Source: Paralithodes platypus
Taxonomy: Eukaryota > Arthropoda > Malacostraca > Decapoda > Lithodidae
NCBI GenBank assembly: GCA_032716605.1
Contig: CM064572.1
Location: forward strand, 40,376,399-40,440,398
Direction: 5' to 3'
DNA length: 64,000 nucleotides
Position numbers and translations under genes: made by a program. Shown one piece after another: positions 1 through 10,067 of the stretch. The notes under the pieces are model-generated. The model saw only the letters and a program-made list of their open reading frames with translations, was not told where the DNA came from and ran no database searches. How positions within the stretch are numbered: position 1 is the first letter of the stretch; each line of letters starts with the position of its first letter.

Positions 1-480
1 AACCTAACACATGGTATCTAGAAACGCGTAAATATAATGAGCAGGACACGGCCGTTTTGATTACTAACTTTTAACGCACGCTCTCTCTCTCTCTCTCTCT
101 TACTCTACTGTCCTATTCTGCTACTATAAACTATCCCTGTGTAGTAGTATTAAGGCTGGACCACCTAGTAGGGACCGCAATGTCTGTGTGGTCTGAGTAT
201 CTGGGTAACTCTGTATAACTCATTCTCACTTCCACACTCGCTCTCGCTCTCGCTCTCTCTCTCTCTCTCAATACATCCTCCTCCCACTACTGATAGGGTT
301 GTGTGTACGGACTGAAGGATCCGGGCTTGTTAGAGGGGGGAGGGGCGGTGTAATGAGCCGCGTTATTGGATAAGCTATAAGCCCATTATTAGCCCACACG
401 CCCACAGCAGGCTTACGACGGGCGGGGATTTGAATCTATTTGTTCATCTTGGTTAACTCACGCATGTCCTACTGCTGTCC
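1..480. repeat. Non-coding DNA with (CT)n tracts
   Basis: No coding signal is seen. Two CT-rich simple repeats (about 81-100 and 237-269) stand out; the rest is unremarkable. Confidence 0.6.
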
Positions 481-485
481 ACAAT

Positions 486-836
486 AAGGAGGATACATTC
501 AAATGGTTCCATCGCCGCCCAACTCAAGAATCTCGTGTTTTTTATGTTTCTACCCGGAATCATGCCAAATCTGTTCTTCGTCTAGCCCGAAACTCCTTCC
601 TCAATAACAAATATTCTGAGCTTTTCAACTCTAGCTCTTCCCAAGCTTTCTGACATCTAGCCAAAAACTTCTCCAACAATTTAATTCCTCGTCTTTCCCT
701 CCTCTTTTCCACAACGACGACACCACCGTCATGTCTTCCTTTGACAAAGCTGAACTCTTCGCTCAAACTTTCACTAAAACTCAACCTTGGATGATTCCGG
801 TGATATTCCTCCCTCTCAATCAATCCCCCTCTCACC
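486..836 (+). pseudogene. LINE ORF2 fragment, endonuclease-RT linker (CR1/Jockey type)
   Basis: Plus-strand translation gives a run containing KWFHRRPTQESRVFYVSTR and, further on, LARNSFLNNKYSELF, the linker that joins endonuclease and reverse transcriptase in CR1/Jockey-type LINEs. An in-frame TGA falls after SSSSQAF. A frame change near 690 is then needed to continue into SSFDKAELFAQTF, and another near 775 to reach NSTLDDSGDIPP. The minus-strand LINE at 22-24 kb has the equivalent stretch (FSTNSTLDEI), which supports the assignment. The minus-strand open frame across 560-835 is a shadow of this fragment. Neither endonuclease nor RT is present, so it is a short, old, dead piece. Confidence 0.75.
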
Positions 837-1156
837 TAAGTCGTATATGAATTCAGCAACTTCAAATAGTCTACCTAGTTTCCGAATACAATGTAAATCT
901 GAAAACATTATTAGTCAAATTTTTGGTGATCGGAATTTGATGAAAAAAGCTTTAGTGTGATACCTTGCCAATTCGTGTGACTGTTCCCATTAGTACCGGT
1001 ACTTACACACTTACATGCAAATTCAATAAAACTACTAGCCTACCAGTAGGCCTATCAGCAAAAAAAAAAAAAAAAGAAAAAAAAAAACCCACCCATGACC
1101 CTGCTTTCAAAATGAATTTATAATTGTTTTCGATAGAATAACCCTCTAAAAAAACA

Positions 1157-1310
1157 GGCTCGCTATCGCTCGTCAGGATAAAATCGACACCTAAATGGCA
1201 CGAAAGGTCTTAAAATTTACAGAAATGGGGCGAAAGTTCTTAAAATTGCCAAATTAAGGGGCCGAATGTCCTACAATTTCAAAACTAATGGTACTAAACA
1301 TGAGGGAGAA
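1157..1310 (-). repeat. Dispersed repeat R1, partial copy
   Basis: In reverse orientation this matches the block repeated at 19.9-21.2 kb: phrases of the type 'taagacctttcgtgcca' and the CTCGC-TATCG-CTCG motif next to CAGGA. It is non-coding and its class is unknown. Confidence 0.6.
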
Positions 1311-1736
1311 GGGGATCTCTTACTCACCGCGGGAGTTTGTTGAAGAGACGTGCTCCTCTATGTTAAAACCAGCCCTCTCGCAGAGAGCCCATAGCACCCC
1401 GATTTTTCATCTTGGGGATATCGCATTCCCAGCCTCTCCCATCACTGAACTTCATTGCTATTGGGGTATGTAGATTCGGTACAAAACCCTCTATAATTTT
1501 CCACGTATATATTATATACCCCCCCAGACATATTAACTTACGAAAGTTAGGGGTTGCCCGAGCGCCCGGTATTTCCCCCACAACAGTCTTTCTCATACTG
1601 AGGGACCGTTAGAAGTCGGAGGAATTTGGGGTTGCCACCAATCGACAGATTTTGATCTAACTTACCTAACTTACTGAGCTATATATAATGCAAATGAGTC
1701 ATAAAACTTACTTATTGAGCTATTTCCCTAAGTTTA
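1311..1736. other. No recognisable feature
   Basis: Short open frames occur on both strands (for example 1288-1473 and 1363-1596), but none has recognisable motifs or a neighbour that would support it. Confidence 0.5.
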
Positions 1737-1818
1737 TGTGACGCGATGGCGTCATATGATACCTTTGGGCAACACTGCCATATGACACGATTGCGTCATA
1801 TGTGACGGAGGGGGTTAA
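1737..1818. mobile_element. Orphan end of a TTAA-type element
   Basis: The stretch carries repeated GCGTCATATG/CATATGACAC motifs and ends GGAGGGGG followed by TTAA (1815-1818), the arrangement seen at the ends of other TTAA elements here (compare 63040-63084). No matching opposite end was found, so it may be a solo or truncated end. Confidence 0.35.
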
Positions 1819-2131
1819 GTAACGTTCTCTTCAACGCTCCAACCAATACAGCTTTAGTGATTTTAAACGCTCCCAATAGTATAACTGTTTTACTGAGTTT
1901 ATATGTGAGGTGATTCAGGTGAAGTTCTTTTGTACACTCTCTAAATTATTAATTTCACCTGTGTTGTATGGGAATGTTAATAGGTTAGAGTATTCGAGCT
2001 GCGGTAGCATCAGGGATTTGCAGAGCGTTATCATGGGCAATTCACCGCAAGTTTTATATGTATGTAGAATTCAACCTGTTAGCCGTTTCGCAGCTGCAAC
2101 TTTGACGGCATATGACTATGACCAAGATATA
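1819..2131. other. No recognisable feature
   Basis: AT-rich flank to the left of the LTR. The 74-codon open frame at 1910-2134 has no recognisable motif. Confidence 0.4.
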
Positions 2132-2704
2132 TAGATTGTCGGGAATAGGGTAATGATCCCGACAGTTTAGGTCCAATCGGGCATTTGAATTTGGCGGTAT
2201 CGTATCGCATGTACGATTTCGGCTAGTTCTTTGTGTATTGTAGTTTATTATTAAGTGTAGGTTAAATATTAACTGTAATATATAAATATCTACATCATGT
2301 CTAGATGTATCATGAAACCAAGTTATGGGTTATAATTATTATGAGCCGGCAGCCATATGTAATTTCGCGAAGCGATCGGACGCCGGCCCTTTAGTCTCTC
2401 AAAAACCACCATACAGCCAACAGATCCCCCCGGCTCTGACTCGACCCATAGTTCACCATGTGCTACAATTATTAATCTATATCAACAGTCCTACATCACC
2501 AGTCCTCTAAGCTAAGTTCATTGTATCGATATTGTATTATGTGAACATTCCTACATGTCATGCAATTGAATTAGCCGTGTGTGGGGGACTGGATTACACC
2601 CATCGAATACTTCGTTGGTAATTATATTATAACTATTTGTTGGAATATTTTCATGTACCAGTGATATGCAATTTAACCTCTTTATCTAAATTCCCGACAT
2701 AGAT
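2132..2704 (+). repeat. LTR of BEL/Pao element with TAGAT target duplication (solo LTR)
   Basis: The LTR occupies 2137-2699 (563 bp). It starts TGTCGGGAA and ends TTCCCGACA, a short inverted repeat with TG...CA termini. TAGAT lies immediately before (2132-2136) and after (2700-2704), a 5-bp target-site duplication as expected for BEL/Pao. It is nearly identical to the LTR at 9502-10067, with roughly ten differences by eye, including a 3-bp indel. Because it is closed by its own target duplication, it behaves as a solo LTR and is not joined directly to the internal region. Confidence 0.85.
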
Positions 2705-3087
2705 CTTGACTTTCACTGCCGGTAAGCTGGATACACGAAAAATTTACAAATTTATCTTGGGGGTTCTTGGGGGTAATTTTTAAGCTTGATGGAGGCCTTG
2801 GGAGGAAACTAAAGAAAATAATAAATACATAATTATGTAAATGAAACAAATATATACGAATTTCCCCTTAAATTGAGTGACTTATATTTATCATCGTGCG
2901 TGTTCTAGTTTGCATGTGGGAGCGTGTATACCCGTTCATATATTATGTGCGTGTGTGTATATATGTATGTACTATACCCTGTTTCAAGTAGGTAGATCAG
3001 AAATCTTGAACCATAACCTCTGTAAATAAAAAAGGGCTAGAACAAATGGGCTGTATATTTCTAAACCTATTTCCTGGCTGATCCTTC

Positions 3088-3147
<60 letters not shown>

Positions 3148-3151
3148 TATA
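2705..3151 (+). repeat. Flank segment X with (AT)n, repeated at 10073-10522
   Basis: This stretch follows the LTR target duplication and recurs almost unchanged after the 3' LTR (about two differences before the microsatellite). Its first part (2740-2830) resembles the R1 repeat (…acaaatttatc…aagcttgatgga…). It ends in an (AT)n tract at 3091-3151. Confidence 0.8.
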
Positions 3152-3269
3152 TGTGGGGGACTGGATTACACCCATCGAATACTTGAATACTTCGTTGGTA
3201 ATTATATTATAACTATTTTTTCATGTACCAGTGATATGCAATTTAACCTCTTTATCTAAATTCCCGACA
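3152..3269 (+). repeat. Truncated BEL/Pao LTR, last 118 bp
   Basis: From TGTGGGGGACTGG to TTCCCGACA this repeats the 3' end of the LTR (equivalent to about 2580-2699), with a small internal duplication (GAATACTT twice) and a short deletion. It abuts the (AT)n of segment X on the left and the element's internal region on the right, so it is the remnant of the real 5' LTR. Confidence 0.85.
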
Positions 3270-3274
3270 AATAA

Positions 3275-3290
3275 TGGTCCTTCGATCTCT
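3275..3290 (+). promoter_or_regulatory. Candidate primer-binding site
   Basis: TGGTCCTTCGATCTCT begins five bases after the LTR end. A TGG start just inside the LTR is usual for a tRNA 3'-end primer-binding site. I cannot match it to a specific tRNA. Confidence 0.4.
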
Positions 3291-4097
3291 AGTACTTAAT
3301 TTATTACAGTAATAGTGTTGTGTTTGCATCCACTTTCGCTTGGTGTTCCAAATAGCTGCCGCGATAAGGGTTGGGCAAACTGCCCTTGCGGTTTTTTTGT
3401 TTTTTTTTATGTTGCCTACGTTGCCTAGCTATCCCTGTGTTTTTTGGGTGGCGCCCCGTCACTGTTAGTTTGGGGGAACTAGTTTCCCATTTTTTTCGAT
3501 GTGGTGCTGCTTACCTTGTTTGGGGGTTTGCTGGGCTAGGTATGTGTGTGAGGGTGTCTCGGTTTGCTACCATTTCTCGCGTTTTTTTGGTTAGGCCTAC
3601 TGAGTGTCTGTGGTTGTTTTGATGACACTGTTCGTGGTAGCCTACTTGGTGACTTTAAGTTTAGCCTTTAGGAGTTTAGGCCATATGAGACTTTTTTCTT
3701 AATTTTGCCGGAGGGGAAGGTTCTCATGTGACTCATTTAATTCAATTTTATAGCCTAGTTGCCTAATTACGTTCGTGGGGTTCGGTCTCTGTTGATTCCT
3801 AAGCGATTTACAGCCAACAGACCTCATGATAGTGGGATGGGCAGCTGGGTTAGGCCTAATACTTATTACTAGTTAGTTCTTTTCATTTACCCTTCTTTCT
3901 CTAGCCCTAGTTTGTTTCTGCTACTTGTCAATTTCTTATTAATTAAATTAATTCATCCTACTGCAGCTAGTAGCCTAATGACCGTTTCCAAATTGGGAGT
4001 GGCAATGCTATTGCCACATTTTGTAATTTAAATTGATTTGTGTAACTAGTTTGCTTTATATTTTAGAGAGTTAATAGCCTAGATTCAGACTTTAACG
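3291..4097 (+). other. BEL/Pao leader (5' untranslated region)
   Basis: About 0.8 kb between the candidate primer-binding site and the first ATG of the polyprotein. It is T-rich with several TAGGCCTA-like words. An 83-codon frame at 3371-3622 is hydrophobic and unlike any gag protein. Confidence 0.5.
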
Positions 4098-7000
4098 ATG
4101 ACAGATATAAAGAAGCTTAGGATTCTGAAGGGAGGGATGAAGGGAAGTTTAAATAGGTGTTTAAGAGATCTTGATGAATTTTTATTAAGTGCCTCGGCTG
4201 ATCAAATTAAGGGTAAATTTGCTACTGTAACTAAATTGCTAGCCACTTATGATAATTATGCTCAGCAGGTATATGGTTTATTGACAATTACTGACGATGT
4301 GGAAGAAGAAATGTCAGCAGATCTTGAGTACGTTGAGGATGTTAATACAGCCTTAGCCAGACTATCTTCCACACAAGAATCACCCCCTGTTAAGGATACC
4401 GTTACACCAAAGGCGACTGGCTTTAAACTGCCGAAGCTTACTTTGCCTACCTTTTCCAGGGATTCGACTACCTGGACTGGATTTTGGGATATCTTTGAGT
4501 GTTCCATCCATCGGAATAAAACACTCACATCCATCCAAAGGTTCACCTATCTCCGTGGTCAATTGAAAGGGGAGGCGTTGAAGTTGATCGATGGGTACAA
4601 GCTAGAAGCTACAAGCTACGAGTCTGCAGTGGAGTTGCTGAAAAGAACTTACGGGAGAGAGGAAGTCATCAAGACCGCATTAATTACTAAATTCTTCACT
4701 CTAGATCCTCCATCCTATGATGTGACAGACCTAAAGGAGTACTATGCCTCCTTTGAGAGCCTCCTCCGATCTATGGAGACAATGGCCATCACCAAGGAGG
4801 AAATAATTAGTGTAAATATCTTGAACAAGATACCCTTTCCCCTAAATGAAATCGTAAGACGACAACTAAGCGACTCTCCACTAAACTTGGAAGCGTTGGT
4901 GCAGGTGTACCAGACTGAAGTGTTTAACATGGAGAGTACTGGACACTACCGACAAGTGGAGATGTCGCCATCCACTGCAGCTTTCCCGGTACAGACTTCT
5001 CCTAAACAGAAAAGGCCAATATCATTAGGTTGCAAGTTGTGCAGTGTCCACAGTCATCTGTGGTACCAGTGTCCTAAGTATCCTATGGCTACACAGAAAA
5101 TTGGCAAGGCTAAATCGCTTAAGTTATGTACCAGCTGTCTGGCAAGAGACCACTTCAACAGTACTTGCACCAATTCCTACATCAAACCTTGTAAGTATTG
5201 CAAGGGGAAACATTGGTTTTCCCTTTGCACCCAGTCTGATCGGCACGACGGCAAAGAAAAGGGGAGAACCACCAAAGAGTCACATGAGAAAAGTAAGAGC
5301 GAGGGTGATAAAGTATCTGCCATGTCCATTGCTTCTCGAGAATGTCAATTGCTTCCTACTATGATGCTGCCAGTAGTGGGGAGTAATAATAAGCCTACAA
5401 TGACGCGCACCTTACTTGACCAGTGCTCACAGAGGTCATTCGTTCTGCGGTCATCATTACCCCAGCTCAAGTGTACCAGCAAGGGTCAAGAGAATTTGCG
5501 TCTCCATGGTTTCACTGGTGAAGTAGATTCCAGTGACTATGATATAGTGGAGATTTCCTATGTTTATAGAAAAAAGGTATGTCCCATCAAGGCTGTTGTG
5601 GTCGACAAACTACCCAGTTTCTATATAGCATCAGAGATTCAACCACATTTGAAATATCTCAGAAGCAAGGGTTATAAACTGGCTGATGATCAACTCTCTG
5701 CTAACAATGGTATTATGCTACTGGTCGGAGCTAATTATTACTACGACCTGGTTCACCCTGGATATCGGCGGGTAGATAAGCTAATAATGCTCCCCACGAT
5801 CCAAGGGTATGCCATTTTTGGATCCTATGCCACTTCCTCTCAAGACACACAGGTGGAGGTGGTTACGGTCCTCAAGGTAGCAGTAAGCCCCATAGATAAA
5901 TGTATTAGGCCAAATGTGCCTGATAATACATGTACTGATATAGATAAGCTATGGGACTTGAACAATATTGGAATTGACCGACATGAACTTGATCGTGAGT
6001 CCAAGCTAGCGTTAAGCTCGTATGAAGAGACTGTAACGTATGACTCTGGCAGGGGTCAGTATGTGGTAAGGCTCCCTTGGAATGATAATAAAAGTAAATT
6101 ACCTACTAATTTCCATCTAGCACTTGGTAGATTACGTGGCCTTCAGAAGCAGTTTGTCAAGGATCCAAATTATTGCGAGACTTATGCGGCAGTACTAATC
6201 GAGCAGGTACAACGTGGATTTGTGGAAAGAGTAGATCTCAGTGAGTATGGGGATAACATCCATTACCTTGCTCACCATGGGATTAAAAAGGACAGTTCCA
6301 CCACTCCTGTTCGTATTGTGTATGACTGCTCTGCTAAATCCAGTGATCGCTCCTATAGCCTGAATGATTGTCTGTACACGGGTCCGTCCCTGGTCTTTGA
6401 TCTCGCGCAAATTATGTTGCGCTTCAGATGTCATATGTTTGCATGGGTCGCCGATATTGAGAAGGGCTTCCTGATGCTTCAACTCCATCGTGAAGACAGG
6501 GACTCGACAAGATTTTTATGGCCACGGGACCCAATGGATCTAGATTCAGAGTATCTGGTCTACAGGTTCAGAGTCGTCTTATTCGGGGCGACCTGTTCCC
6601 AGTTCCTTCTCAACGCTACTATCTTGCGTCATCTTGAGGAGGCTGGACTAGATCCTGACTTCAAGAATGAGATCAAGCAGGGGATCTATGTGGACAATCT
6701 TCAAGGCACTGGAGACGATGAAGATTTAGTGCTCGAAAGATGCTGGGAGATCCGCGATATATTTGCCAAGGCTCATCTATACTTGAGAGAATGGGCCACT
6801 AATAGTGATCTTTTGAAAGGTCAATTTGCTTCTGATGGTGTAGCTACTGAGAATAGTGAGGTGAAGTTTTTAGGCCACAAATGGGACACTACCACAGATT
6901 GTATATCCTTCTGTCACACCCCATGCGGCAGTGAGCTTATGACCAAGCGAAACTGCTTAACCTTGTCAGCGAGGTTGTTTGATCCCCTAGGTTTTTTGCT

Positions 7001-8666
7001 GCCTGTAACTATCCGTGCTCGTATGTTTTTACAGCAACTGTGGCGGCTAAAACTAGATTGGGACACGCCCCTCCCGACTGAGTTACAAGATACTTGGCGG
7101 TTGATTCGGTCGGACCTTTCCACATGTTGCAAGGTCCAACTTAATCGTCAGGTTATTAGTGGTCAACAGGTGGATCTACATGCCTTTTCTGATGCTAGTA
7201 ATAGTGCGTACGGTACTGCCATATACATATGCAATGGTAGTGAAGCGAAACTGGCTATAGCAAAGGCCAAAGTAGCCCCTATAAAGAAAATTACAGTTCC
7301 TAAATTAGAACTTACTGCATTGCTTCTGTCTGCTCGTCTAATAAAGTTTACACTGGATGCTTATACAGACATACTACAGATTAATAACGTCTATGTCTGG
7401 AGCGACAGTCAAATAGCACTTCCATGGGTACACAGCCAGAAAGTGTTACCTGTTTATGTTTCTAATCGCACTGATGAGATACATAAGTTAGTTCCTACAG
7501 CTAAATTTCGCTATGTGAGCACCATGGATAACCCCAGTGACATAATTTCCCGGGGGATCTCGGCGGCGCAACAGTTTATGTCGTCCTCTATTTGGTGGCA
7601 TGGACCTCCATGGCTTATATCTCCGACTGAATGGCCTCAGGATTTCAGGGAATGCATATCTGATCCTTCTAGTCGGCCCCAAGATGATGTGTTAAGTAGT
7701 TCGACTGTGAGTAATACACATCAGGATAACAAGTTGGTAGAGTGGGAACGTTACGGCAGCTATGATCAAGTAATACGGGTATTTGCATGGATATACTGTT
7801 TCATTAACAACATGAGAAGTCGGGCTCACGGGTCTTTCCTTAGTGAAGATTCGAAGCATATCAGACTCCATGAATTGAGATCATCAAAAGCGAAACTAAT
7901 ATGTTTAGTACAAAGGGAATCTTATCCTACTGAACATCAAATCCTGAGCAAGGAGTCAAAGGCCAAACCCTCTAACTTAATGAGGCAGCTAGGATTATAT
8001 ATGGAAGGAAGCATAATTAAGTGTAGAGGCAGGATACATAAGGCGGACATTATTGATTCTGCGAAATATCCTGTCCTCCTTAGCTGCTCTCATTTGATTA
8101 CCAAACTGTTGATTCGCCAATGCCATAGGACCTGCCTACATTTTGGCGTAAATTATGTTCTGGCATATATGCGACAACGTTGGTGGATCCCTAAGATGCG
8201 ACAAGCAATTAAAGGGATCCACAATAGCTGTACTATCTGTAAAAGATTACAGGGTAAGCCTTACTCCCCAGTAGATCTACTTCCCTTGCATGAGTTCAGG
8301 GTACAAAGGACTGAACCATTTCAGGTGACCGGGGTAGACTACACCGGAGCGATTCAAGTTAGAGAATCGCCCGGTAATATCATAAATGTATATGCCGTTC
8401 TATTCACATGTGCGGTAACCAGAGCGATTCATATTGAATTGATTGACGACCTCTCCAGTGAGGGTTTTTTGCATACTCTAAGACGCTTTGCAGGCCGCAA
8501 TGATTTCCCTCAAATTATTATGAGCGATAATGCGACTTGTTTTGTCGGGGCCTCTAAATATCTCCAGAGTTTAATGGATGACCCGCAAGTTGTGGCTACC
8601 CTCACTGGAAAGGGTTGTCAGTGGAACTTTATACCAGCATGTGCACCATGGTTCGGGGCGATTTGA
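4098..8666 (+). CDS. BEL/Pao gag-pol polyprotein, part 1 (to in-frame TGA)
   Basis: This is a 1522-residue polyprotein ending at TGA. Domains in order: an N-terminal coiled region; DUF1759-type gag (about 110-270, KLPKLTLPTFSRD); zinc knuckles starting at C312 and C365; a DUF1758 aspartic-protease-like region (about 410-570) whose active-site stretch reads LLDQCSQ (Asp441); reverse transcriptase with YVDN at 864-867; Pao-type RNase H (FSDAS at Asp1032; WSDSQ; NPSD); integrase zinc finger from His1332; and integrase core with Asp1414 (GVDYTG) and Asp1477 (MSDNATCF). The stop falls one codon before the usual catalytic Glu. The next codons stay in the same frame to 9407, so one nonsense change separates the parts. 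The frame is otherwise open over 4.5 kb, which indicates a fairly recent insertion. The start is the first ATG of the long frame. Confidence 0.93.
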   Translation: MTDIKKLRILKGGMKGSLNRCLRDLDEFLLSASADQIKGKFATVTKLLATYDNYAQQVYGLLTITDDVEEEMSADLEYVEDVNTALARLSSTQESPPVKDTVTPKATGFKLPKLTLPTFSRDSTTWTGFWDIFECSIHRNKTLTSIQRFTYLRGQLKGEALKLIDGYKLEATSYESAVELLKRTYGREEVIKTALITKFFTLDPPSYDVTDLKEYYASFESLLRSMETMAITKEEIISVNILNKIPFPLNEIVRRQLSDSPLNLEALVQVYQTEVFNMESTGHYRQVEMSPSTAAFPVQTSPKQKRPISLGCKLCSVHSHLWYQCPKYPMATQKIGKAKSLKLCTSCLARDHFNSTCTNSYIKPCKYCKGKHWFSLCTQSDRHDGKEKGRTTKESHEKSKSEGDKVSAMSIASRECQLLPTMMLPVVGSNNKPTMTRTLLDQCSQRSFVLRSSLPQLKCTSKGQENLRLHGFTGEVDSSDYDIVEISYVYRKKVCPIKAVVVDKLPSFYIASEIQPHLKYLRSKGYKLADDQLSANNGIMLLVGANYYYDLVHPGYRRVDKLIMLPTIQGYAIFGSYATSSQDTQVEVVTVLKVAVSPIDKCIRPNVPDNTCTDIDKLWDLNNIGIDRHELDRESKLALSSYEETVTYDSGRGQYVVRLPWNDNKSKLPTNFHLALGRLRGLQKQFVKDPNYCETYAAVLIEQVQRGFVERVDLSEYGDNIHYLAHHGIKKDSSTTPVRIVYDCSAKSSDRSYSLNDCLYTGPSLVFDLAQIMLRFRCHMFAWVADIEKGFLMLQLHREDRDSTRFLWPRDPMDLDSEYLVYRFRVVLFGATCSQFLLNATILRHLEEAGLDPDFKNEIKQGIYVDNLQGTGDDEDLVLERCWEIRDIFAKAHLYLREWATNSDLLKGQFASDGVATENSEVKFLGHKWDTTTDCISFCHTPCGSELMTKRNCLTLSARLFDPLGFLLPVTIRARMFLQQLWRLKLDWDTPLPTELQDTWRLIRSDLSTCCKVQLNRQVISGQQVDLHAFSDASNSAYGTAIYICNGSEAKLAIAKAKVAPIKKITVPKLELTALLLSARLIKFTLDAYTDILQINNVYVWSDSQIALPWVHSQKVLPVYVSNRTDEIHKLVPTAKFRYVSTMDNPSDIISRGISAAQQFMSSSIWWHGPPWLISPTEWPQDFRECISDPSSRPQDDVLSSSTVSNTHQDNKLVEWERYGSYDQVIRVFAWIYCFINNMRSRAHGSFLSEDSKHIRLHELRSSKAKLICLVQRESYPTEHQILSKESKAKPSNLMRQLGLYMEGSIIKCRGRIHKADIIDSAKYPVLLSCSHLITKLLIRQCHRTCLHFGVNYVLAYMRQRWWIPKMRQAIKGIHNSCTICKRLQGKPYSPVDLLPLHEFRVQRTEPFQVTGVDYTGAIQVRESPGNIINVYAVLFTCAVTRAIHIELIDDLSSEGFLHTLRRFAGRNDFPQIIMSDNATCFVGASKYLQSLMDDPQVVATLTGKGCQWNFIPACAPWFGAI

Positions 8667-9407
8667 GAGAGAACAATCGGTATTGTCAAATCTGCCATGA
8701 AGAAGGTATTAGGAAGGGCACTGGTGACCAGAAGGGAGTTGCAAACCATCTTAATAGAGATTGAGATGTTAGTCAACGACAGGCCCTTGACGTATACCTC
8801 GGCAGATGTTGATGACCTCTTACCCATTTCGCCTTCTATGCTAACACATGGACGAACCCTTAATACCTTTCCTAGATCGTCAGTAACCGACGAAGATCTA
8901 CAAGACCCTACGTTCGGCGATGCTGACGCCACCCGTCGTTGCTTCCAGTATGTGAACAAGGTGTCGGACGATCTATGGAAAAGGTGTATGGTAAAAGAAT
9001 ATTTGCTGTCTCTTCGCAAGCGTCACTCCAATATGATCAAAGGGATGAATCTACGATGGCCTCGTATCGGGGATATCGTACTGATTCATGATGAGCGTCC
9101 TAGGTTATTTTGGAAGCTTGGGAGGATTGTCGATTTGTTCCAGGGCATTGATGGTCTTATAAGGGTTGCTAGATTACGAACTTGGACTGGGGTTACTACT
9201 CGCCCAGTCGTAAGGTTATATCCCTTGGAGCAGGATGTAGAAGTGCCGGATGATACTGGCGTCTCTACTGATACCCCTCCGCGGGAGAGTACTGGTGACA
9301 GTGCTCCTCAGGGTGGGGCGGTTGATGATGAGAAGGATGATCCTCCTCTGGCTTCAGGTGGCGCTCGCCCCAAAAGGAGGGCAGCTATGAGTTCCGTGGA
9401 TCTTTAG
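8667..9407 (+). CDS. BEL/Pao polyprotein, part 2 (integrase C-terminus, DUF5641-type tail)
   Basis: Same frame as the upstream polyprotein, directly after its TGA. It begins with the region holding the catalytic Glu (ERTIG) and continues through the integrase helix (LVNDRPLTYTSADVDDLLP) to a C-terminal domain of the DUF5641 type (WPRIGDIVLIHDERPR; GLIRVARLRT; RPVVRLYPLE). The tail is acidic and Pro/Gly-rich. The first internal ATG is at 8697, but this is the broken end of the pol gene and not a separate one. The 3' LTR begins 95 bp after the stop. Confidence 0.9.
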   Translation, partial: ERTIGIVKSAMKKVLGRALVTRRELQTILIEIEMLVNDRPLTYTSADVDDLLPISPSMLTHGRTLNTFPRSSVTDEDLQDPTFGDADATRRCFQYVNKVSDDLWKRCMVKEYLLSLRKRHSNMIKGMNLRWPRIGDIVLIHDERPRLFWKLGRIVDLFQGIDGLIRVARLRTWTGVTTRPVVRLYPLEQDVEVPDDTGVSTDTPPRESTGDSAPQGGAVDDEKDDPPLASGGARPKRRAAMSSVDL

Positions 9408-9501
9408 AGATCTAAGATCAAACAAGGTGATCTTTGAATCTTTGATGTCCTTTTGTTTTCTGTATATAGCTACTGTATATTGTTTTTGGTGTCGGGCAGT
9501 A

Positions 9502-10067
9502 TGTCGGGAATAGGGTAATGATCCCGACAGTTTAGGTCCAATAGGGCATTTGAATTTGACTGTATCGTATCGCATGTACGATTTCGGCTAGTTCTTTGTG
9601 TATTGTAGTTTATTATTAAGTGTAGGTTAAATATTAACTGTAATATATAAATATCTACATCAGCTCTAGATGTATCATGAAACCAAGTTATGGGTTATAA
9701 TTATTATGAGCCGGCAGCCATATGTAATTTCGCGAAGCGATCGGACGCCGGCCCTTTAGTCTCTCAAAAACCACCATACAGCCAACAGCTCCCCCCGGCT
9801 CTGACTCGACCCATAGTTCACCATGTGCTACAATTATTAATCTATATCAACAGTCCTACATCACCAGTCCTCTAAGCTAAGTTCATTGTATCGATATTGT
9901 ATTATGTGAACATTCCTACATGTCATGCAATTGAATTAGCCGTGTGTGGGGGACTGGATTATTACACCCATCGAATACTTCGTTTATAATTATATTATAA
10001 CTATTTGTTGGAATATTTTCATGTACCAGTGATATGCAATTTAACCTCTTTATCTAAATTCCCGACA
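9502..10067 (+). repeat. BEL/Pao 3' LTR
   Basis: It runs TGTCGGGAA to TTCCCGACA (566 bp) and matches 2137-2699. It is followed by TAGAT (10068-10072), the same pentamer that flanks the left LTR. A second GTGTCGGGCAGT just before it (9490-9500) is a partial echo of the LTR start. The two LTRs share a 'taagtgtaggttaaata' block and the internal CCGGC-rich stretch. Confidence 0.9.

Noticed and set aside
3371..3622. Small hydrophobic protein in the BEL leader
   Set aside because: Low-complexity Phe/Cys/Leu translation of a T-rich leader, with no similarity to gag or envelope features.
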